Of a stretch of 64,000 nucleotides of DNA, positions 59,272 to 64,000 are shown in pieces (within the stretch, counting starts at the first letter, position 1; each line of letters opens with the position of its first letter). The DNA lies in contig NZ_JACHOV010000009.1 in the NCBI RefSeq assembly GCF_014200045.1, forward strand, positions 103,766 through 167,765, in the 5' to 3' direction. This stretch comes from Rhizorhapis suberifaciens. Lineage in GTDB: Bacteria; Pseudomonadota; Alphaproteobacteria; Sphingomonadales; Sphingomonadaceae. Both the position numbers and the translations under genes were made by a program. Below the pieces are notes generated by a model. That model saw only the letters and a program-made list of their open reading frames with translations. It was not told where the DNA came from and did no database searches.

Positions 59272-61470
59272 TCAGAACCTCACAGTCGCCTCAGCGCCAA
59301 AAGTGCGCGGCGGAGCATATTGGCCCGTGTCCTGCCTGGTCGCGGAGAAAAACAGATAGCCGCTCTTGTAGACCTTGTTGGCGATGTTCTTGATAAAGCC
59401 CCGCAGGACGTAGCGGTCGTTGGGGCTGGTGTAGGAGATGAAGGCGTTTTGAATGCTGTAGGCCTTCTGCTGTGATCCTTCTGTCGGGAATTCATGATAG
59501 TCCACCCGTCCGCTGAACACGGATTCGCCGCGCAGAAGAATCTTCCCTCCGCCGTTCAGCATCACATCATATTCCGCGCCGACATTGGCGGTATAGGGCG
59601 GCGCGCGATTGAGCCTGTTGCCCGATGCGTCCGAGTCCGGGCTCGTATCGGAAGCGCTACAGGCGCCGAGGAACAGCTTCTCGTTGCAATTGAAGAACTC
59701 GTCATATTTTGCCGACTGGATCATGCCGGATGCGTCCAGGCGCAGGTGCTCGGCCAATTGGGCGGTCAGCGATGCTTCCACACCATATACCTTGGCGCGA
59801 GCCGCATTCTCGATCAACAGCGTTCCGATATCGACGACCTTCTGAACCTGCAGATCCTTGATCCGGTAGCTGTATCCGGCAATGTTGAACCTCACCCGAT
59901 TGTCGAAGAACCGCGCCTTGAGGCCGACTTCCACGCCGCTGATCTTCTCGGGGTCGAACTCATCCATGCAACTGGACGCGGCAAAGCCGCCTGTCTTGAA
60001 CCCCTTGGTATATTGCGCGTAGAGCATGGAACTGTCGGTGATATCATATTGGGCGCCGAAGCGCGGGGTCCAGCTATTCCATGACTTTGTTGCGGGCGGC
60101 GCAGGGCACACATCGAAGCCATCGAACAGGATGTTGGTCGCTGCGGACTTCTTGTCATGGTTGTAGCGTATGCCGGCTTGCAAGCGCAGGCGATCGGTTA
60201 CCGAAAATGTGTGGTCGGTAAATGCCGAATAGGATTCGCCGTGGATAGGACCCTCGACCGAAAAAATGAAAGGTGCGGCGGTCGGGAAGAATGAAGACAG
60301 GTCGAAAGGGTTGTCGCCTTTGTGATTGAACTTGTCGTTATAGTAGAATGCGCCGAAAATGGACTTCAGCCTGCCGTCTAAAAGGGAGGCGTTGAGATTG
60401 AGTTCCTGGCTGAATGTATTGCTGCGAAACCGGATGTCGCTCTCGACGACCCTCGTTCTGCTGGCATCACCGTCGAGCCTCAGATGATTGCGAAAGCGCT
60501 GATATCCGGTAATCGACTTCAGGCTGACGCCATCGGACAGCGGAACATTGATGGTTCCGATCAGCTGGAGATATTTCGTGCGATCCAGCGACCTGTAGTT
60601 GGTGTATACCTCGCGCGGGTTGAACGACTGCGGGTCCAGAGCGGCCTGAATGAAGGACTCCTGCGACGGGCCGAACGCCAGAGTGGTTGGCGTGTATTTG
60701 CTATCCAGGTAAATGGCGTCAAGCTCGATCCCGGCGCCGCCTGGCAGATCGATATCGAGTGCGGCCCGGCCGCCGGCGACGCGATTGGTCTGCAGACGCG
60801 ACTGCGGCGCTCCTGCAAGAAGATTTTTCGTAAAGCCTTTGTCACGGTTTTCGAACACGCCGGAGGCAAGAAGTCGGACATTGTCCGAAAGGGGTCCGGA
60901 AACACGGCCCTTGACGCCAAATGTTTCATAATTTCCGACGCTGCCCGTTACTTCGCCCTGGAAGCTGCTCGAAGGCCGCTTCAAGATATAGTTGATGACG
61001 CCGGCCGTCGCGTTGCGACCGTAGAGCGTGCCTTGCGGGCCGGACAGAACTTCCACGCGATCCAGATCCACCAGCGCGGAATCGATAGTGCGTGATCGCG
61101 GTTGATAAACCCCGTTGATATGGGTCGCGACGGACGGGTCCTCGGCCCCCGAAGTAACCCCGGTGCTGATCCCGCGCAGCGAAATCAGGCTGGCGCCAAA
61201 GGTTTCGCCGACAACAAGGCCAGGCACCTGCGACTGCAATGCTGCCGTGTCATTGATTTGACGGGTTTCCAAAGCTTCAGAGTTCAGCGCAGTGATCGTT
61301 GCGGGAACCTTCTGAATACTCTCGGAGCGCTTTTGCGCCGTCACCACGATTTCGGGAATGCCAGCAGGAGAGACAGGTTCTTCGGCGCCAGCCTGCTGCG
61401 CCTGCGCAAGGCTCGGGACCATCATGATCATGCCGATGGAGCCGTACGTTAAAGCTATTTTATTCTTCAA
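59272..61470 (-). CDS. TonB-dependent receptor
   Basis: 732 residues from a TTG at 61470 with GGGGAGG upstream; this start gives the signal peptide LKNKIALTYGSIGMIMMVPS ending near AQAQ, while a frame back to 61542 adds a leader without one. Plug domain IPEIVVTAQKRSESIQKVPATITAL and VEVLSGPQGTLYGRNATAGVINYIL; barrel end GAEATVRF with terminal Phe. The QKRSESIQxVP type is widespread in sphingomonads. An inverted repeat lies 50 bases upstream. Confidence 0.94.
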   Translation of the reverse strand: MKNKIALTYGSIGMIMMVPSLAQAQQAGAEEPVSPAGIPEIVVTAQKRSESIQKVPATITALNSEALETRQINDTAALQSQVPGLVVGETFGASLISLRGISTGVTSGAEDPSVATHINGVYQPRSRTIDSALVDLDRVEVLSGPQGTLYGRNATAGVINYILKRPSSSFQGEVTGSVGNYETFGVKGRVSGPLSDNVRLLASGVFENRDKGFTKNLLAGAPQSRLQTNRVAGGRAALDIDLPGGAGIELDAIYLDSKYTPTTLAFGPSQESFIQAALDPQSFNPREVYTNYRSLDRTKYLQLIGTINVPLSDGVSLKSITGYQRFRNHLRLDGDASRTRVVESDIRFRSNTFSQELNLNASLLDGRLKSIFGAFYYNDKFNHKGDNPFDLSSFFPTAAPFIFSVEGPIHGESYSAFTDHTFSVTDRLRLQAGIRYNHDKKSAATNILFDGFDVCPAPPATKSWNSWTPRFGAQYDITDSSMLYAQYTKGFKTGGFAASSCMDEFDPEKISGVEVGLKARFFDNRVRFNIAGYSYRIKDLQVQKVVDIGTLLIENAARAKVYGVEASLTAQLAEHLRLDASGMIQSAKYDEFFNCNEKLFLGACSASDTSPDSDASGNRLNRAPPYTANVGAEYDVMLNGGGKILLRGESVFSGRVDYHEFPTEGSQQKAYSIQNAFISYTSPNDRYVLRGFIKNIANKVYKSGYLFFSATRQDTGQYAPPRTFGAEATVRF

Positions 61471-61519
61471 TTGCTGCCTCCCCTTTTTGTGGTTGTCATC
61501 ATCCGTTCTATGCGGACAT

Positions 61520-61538
61520 GTATTCGCAAAACGAATAC
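61520..61538. promoter_or_regulatory. Operator-like palindrome upstream of TonB receptor
   Basis: GTATTCG-CAAAA-CGAATAC, 7-base perfect arms, 50 bases before the TTG start of the receptor. The position fits a repressor site. Not related to the shared 17-bp motif. Confidence 0.5.
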
Positions 61539-61642
61539 TCAACTTAGACGAACTGCGCCGCCTAATCGATCTTCTGGTCTAATTATTGGTTTAACATATA
61601 TGCCGGCCTAGCTCGGGCCGGCAAGGTACCCGCTGAGGCATT

Positions 61643-61670
61643 ACATCTGTATTTGGACATCTGTATTTGG
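61643..61670 (+). repeat. Two tandem copies of a 14-bp unit
   Basis: ACATCTGTATTTGG occurs twice back to back (61643-61656 and 61657-61670). It lies in the non-coding stretch before the MmgE/PrpD gene; probably a slippage product or duplicated binding site. Confidence 0.8.
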
Positions 61671-61989
61671 CGGCAAACGCATATGGCTGCGTCCCACGGG
61701 CGGCAAGCAGTTGCGCTGGTGGATAGTACCACAAGCTGTTGTGTGGCGCGCGCGGTTGTTTGGATACCACCGCGCTGACTCAGGCAGGCTCATTACCCAT
61801 GCAATCAACACAGACGCTGTGGCGATTAGGCTTGCTAACCGACCTGGCCACATCCCTAGAATGGCGGATACGATATAGCCGTCTATGTGGAGAGCGATGG
61901 TGTCCGAGACGAAAATCAGGCCGTTACGTGGCGTGCTGGACATGCCCGTATCCCACGCAGAACTGTCGGAAAGAAGCGGGACTGAAGAC

Positions 61990-63378
61990 ATGGACAGCGG
62001 CAATCAAGCGGTGCAGGCCAATGCTGGCCTGACAAGGCTCCTGGCGCGAACGGCGCTCGACTATCGAACTGCCGCCCTGCCGGCTGATGCCCTGATGGTG
62101 GCCAAGCAATGTATCATGGATTGGTTTGCCGTCGCTCTGCCCGGCGCACGGGAAGACTGCGCCATGCTGCTCGCCGATGAGCTGGAATCGGTCGGTCAAG
62201 GCCCGTGCATGGTGATCGGCCGACGCTGCCGCCTGTCGGCGCAGGATGCCGCACTCGCCAATGGCGTGGCGTCGCACGCGCTCGATTTCGACGATGTCAA
62301 CCGTACGATGCAAGGCCATCCCACGGTGGCGATATTTCCGGCTGCTCTCGCCGTGTCGGAGGCCGAGGGGAAGAGCAGTCGGGATTTGCTGACTGCCTAC
62401 ATTGCAGGCTATGAAATCGCCTGCATTGTCAACGCCCAAGTGGCCCCATCCCATTATGCCATGGGATTTCACGCGACGGGCACGATCGGCGCCATTGGCG
62501 CGGCCGTTGCGGCCGGCCTGCTGCTCGAACTGGATGAGACGCAGATGGCGCACGCGATCGGCCTGGCCGCGACGCAGAGCGCCGGGCTGAAGGCGATGTT
62601 CGGCAGCATGGCCAAGCCCCTTCATGCGGGGAAAGCGGCCGCCAATGGTGTGCTCGCGGCCCGACTGGCCGCGCGAGGGTTCACGGCGCATCCCGGCGCG
62701 CTGGAGGCGGGTCAAGGGTTCATCTCGACCCTCAGCCTCGAGCCCTCTCGCTCCGCCATAATCCCTCCGCCAGGCGCTGAGATCGTCAAGACGCTCTTCA
62801 AATATCACGCAGCCTGTTACATGACCCATTCGACAATAGATTGCCTGGCCAAACTGCGCGACGAGGCAGATCTTTCTGCGGATGCCGTGGCGGCGGTCTA
62901 CATTCATGTTGCGCCTGGCCACCTTGCGGCATGCAACATTCTCGATCCGGCCAATGGTCTTGAGGCCAAGTTCAGTCTCAGGCACGCGGCCGCGCTCGCC
63001 CTTCACAGGCGGAACAGTTCGGCGCTTGAGACCTTCTCGGACGAAGGCGCCGCAGATCCGGAGCTTGTTTCCATGCGACAGCGCGTGTCGGTTTACGGAG
63101 ACATGCCTGCAGGTGGAGCGGTGCGGGTGGTTGTACAGACGCACGACGGCGCCCGCTACGAGGCCAATCATGATACCGGCGTGGTCGAGGACGATCTACT
63201 CCGCCAGGCGAAGCGGATCGAGGCCAAGTTCATGAGCCTGGCAGTCCCCGTGCTTGGCGCCGACGTGGCCAGGAGGCTTCTCAGCGGCGTTTCTAGGCTC
63301 GACCAGGGCGTTGCCCTGAGCGATCTGCTTCGCGACGTCAGGGCAGGCGATGACGTGCACTTCGTCATGACTGGCTAA
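61990..63378 (+). CDS. MmgE/PrpD family protein
   Basis: 462 residues from the ATG at 61990; in-frame ATGs at 61885, 61897 (GGAG nearby) and 61942 would add up to 35 residues, so the start is uncertain. ANGVASHALDFDDVNRTMQGHPT, AIGLAATQSAGLKAMFGSMAKPLHAGKAAANGVLAA and KYHAACYMTHSTID are typical. The family includes 2-methylcitrate dehydratase and cis-aconitate decarboxylase, so a dehydratase or decarboxylase of a tricarboxylic or branched acid is likely. No other methylcitrate genes are adjacent. Confidence 0.92.
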   Translation: MDSGNQAVQANAGLTRLLARTALDYRTAALPADALMVAKQCIMDWFAVALPGAREDCAMLLADELESVGQGPCMVIGRRCRLSAQDAALANGVASHALDFDDVNRTMQGHPTVAIFPAALAVSEAEGKSSRDLLTAYIAGYEIACIVNAQVAPSHYAMGFHATGTIGAIGAAVAAGLLLELDETQMAHAIGLAATQSAGLKAMFGSMAKPLHAGKAAANGVLAARLAARGFTAHPGALEAGQGFISTLSLEPSRSAIIPPPGAEIVKTLFKYHAACYMTHSTIDCLAKLRDEADLSADAVAAVYIHVAPGHLAACNILDPANGLEAKFSLRHAAALALHRRNSSALETFSDEGAADPELVSMRQRVSVYGDMPAGGAVRVVVQTHDGARYEANHDTGVVEDDLLRQAKRIEAKFMSLAVPVLGADVARRLLSGVSRLDQGVALSDLLRDVRAGDDVHFVMTG

Positions 63379-63404
63379 CGCCATGTCGATCACCCGGCGC
63401 GGAA

Positions 63405-63446
63405 CCCGGATCGAGACGCCCGGATCGCGACGCCCGGATCGCGACG
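63405..63446. repeat. Three tandem copies of a 14-bp unit
   Basis: CCCGGATCGCGACG occurs three times in a row (63405-63418 with one change, 63419-63432, 63433-63446). It follows the MmgE/PrpD stop and precedes the convergent oxidoreductase gene. Confidence 0.85.
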
Positions 63447-63581
63447 GATGTGCCGAAGATTCAGTTTCATTGGCGTCATTGCTCACTCGATCGGTCCAGG
63501 CCTCGACCCAGCGTAGGATGCGGCGCCTCATGTCGACGCCGCGCAGGTAGGAGCGGGCTGGCCAGTCTTCAGTCCGCCCCC

Positions 63582-64000
63582 CTAAGCACGGTGCGTGGCG
63601 CACCCTTTCGCCGCGCTTTCTCCGGCCACGCGTCCGAAGGTGAGCGCATTGGCTATGCCGATGCCGCCGCCAATGTATCGACGTCCTAGAGTACAGCCGA
63701 GAACTTCGCCACCGGCATAGAGTCCGGGAATGATTAGGCCCCGCCCGTCGATCACTTGGCCGTCGCTGTCGATTTCGAGGCCGGAGTGGCACGACACCAT
63801 GGCCGTGGCGCGGATTTCGACGGCATAGAAGGGGCCGGTGCGGATGGGGTAGAGCTTTTCGGCCTTCTTGAAGAAATCCTGGTCTTCCCCTTCGTCCATG
63901 AAATGATTGTAGCGTTCGACCGTGGCCTCAAGGCATATCGGATCGATATCGGCGCGTTTGGCGAGTTCGGCGATCGTGTCGGCGACCTTCACCCTGCCTT
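63582..64000 (-). CDS. FAD-dependent oxidoreductase, fumarate reductase / ketosteroid dehydrogenase type (C-terminal part)
   Basis: The frame is open to the right window edge, so only the C-terminal 138 residues are seen. VADTIAELAKRADIDPICLEATVERYNHF and GLIIPGLYAGGEVLGCTLGRRYIGGGIGIANALTFGRVAGESAA are the end of the FAD_binding_2 flavoproteins, the GG-(Y)-GGGxGIAxAxxFGRxAG segment closing the FAD site. The family contains fumarate reductases, urocanate reductase and 3-ketosteroid delta1-dehydrogenases. Without the N-terminal part the subgroup cannot be fixed. Confidence 0.88.
   Translation of the reverse strand, partial: GRVKVADTIAELAKRADIDPICLEATVERYNHFMDEGEDQDFFKKAEKLYPIRTGPFYAVEIRATAMVSCHSGLEIDSDGQVIDGRGLIIPGLYAGGEVLGCTLGRRYIGGGIGIANALTFGRVAGESAAKGCATHRA

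Larger units (their letters stand above)
61471..61989. other. Divergent region between TonB receptor and MmgE/PrpD gene
   Basis: 519 bases. It contains the palindrome at 61520-61538 and the tandem repeat at 61643-61670. Bases from about 61670 to 61860 carry an open frame on the plus strand (KRIWLRPTGGKQLRWWI) that vaguely resembles an integrase N-terminus, but I cannot support that call. Confidence 0.5.

Noticed and set aside
61592..61608. A sixth copy of the shared operator (GTTTAACATATATGCC)
   Set aside because: It needs a one-base shift and loses one arm of the palindrome; too weak to count.
61924..63171. A 415-residue minus-strand frame opposite the MmgE/PrpD gene
   Set aside because: Arg/His-rich antisense composition, no ribosome site, no motifs, fully inside a supported gene.

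Overview
The window reads as chromosomal DNA of a sphingomonad (Sphingomonadaceae, Alphaproteobacteria). The evidence is a GcrA cell-cycle regulator, an F0 ATP synthase operon with separate b and b' subunits and no F1 genes beside it, sphingomonad-type UvrC, ParE and HspQ, a spinster-type MFS carrier, and large TonB-dependent receptors next to catabolic genes. Both ends cut through genes.

Left part (1 to about 21.5 kb) is mostly housekeeping. It holds a YdbH-YnbE-YdbL envelope lipid-transport operon, atpI-atpB-atpE-atpF'-atpF, uvrC, recO, leuB, metZ, apaG, a LysR regulator, a c-type cytochrome, parE, an outer-membrane beta-barrel protein, gcrA, an ABC-2 permease, hspQ, tRNA-Ser(CGA), map, a CinA-domain protein and an OafA/SGNH acyltransferase. 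A frameshifted N-terminal piece of a tyrosine integrase lies directly 3' of the tRNA-Ser gene, the scar of an old integration.

Right part (about 21.9 to 64 kb) is one dense catabolic region built around CoA thioesters. It carries six acyl-CoA dehydrogenases (two adjacent pairs that look like heteromeric enzymes, one FadE-like, one ACAD10/11-like beside an APH-type kinase), a CaiB-type CoA-transferase, two aldehyde dehydrogenases, a two-gene MaoC hotdog set, a fused hydratase/3-hydroxyacyl-CoA dehydrogenase, another crotonase, a thiolase, two CitE-like lyases, three SDR or MDR dehydrogenases, a P450, an amidohydrolase, two SnoaL-like proteins, a MmgE/PrpD protein, a VOC protein and a FAD-dependent oxidoreductase. 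Uptake genes are two TonB receptors and an MFS carrier; regulators are one LysR and one IclR protein. No acyl-CoA ligase, ring-hydroxylating dioxygenase or P450 redox partner is visible. The picture is side-chain or ring degradation of a hydrophobic, probably branched or alicyclic compound (terpenoid- or steroid-like); the substrate cannot be read from sequence.

The most interesting points are: (i) an ACAD10/11-like dehydrogenase translationally coupled to an APH-type kinase, the architecture of the phosphorylation-elimination route for 4-hydroxyacyl-CoA, followed by two small tandem paralogues I cannot name; (ii) a shared 17-bp near-palindrome (consensus GATTACATATGYRATAA) upstream of at least five units of the region, including the IclR gene, which suggests a common operator; (iii) gene debris (thiolase/SDR remnants, two crotonase fragments) and palindromic intergenic repeats showing that the region was assembled and trimmed by recombination.
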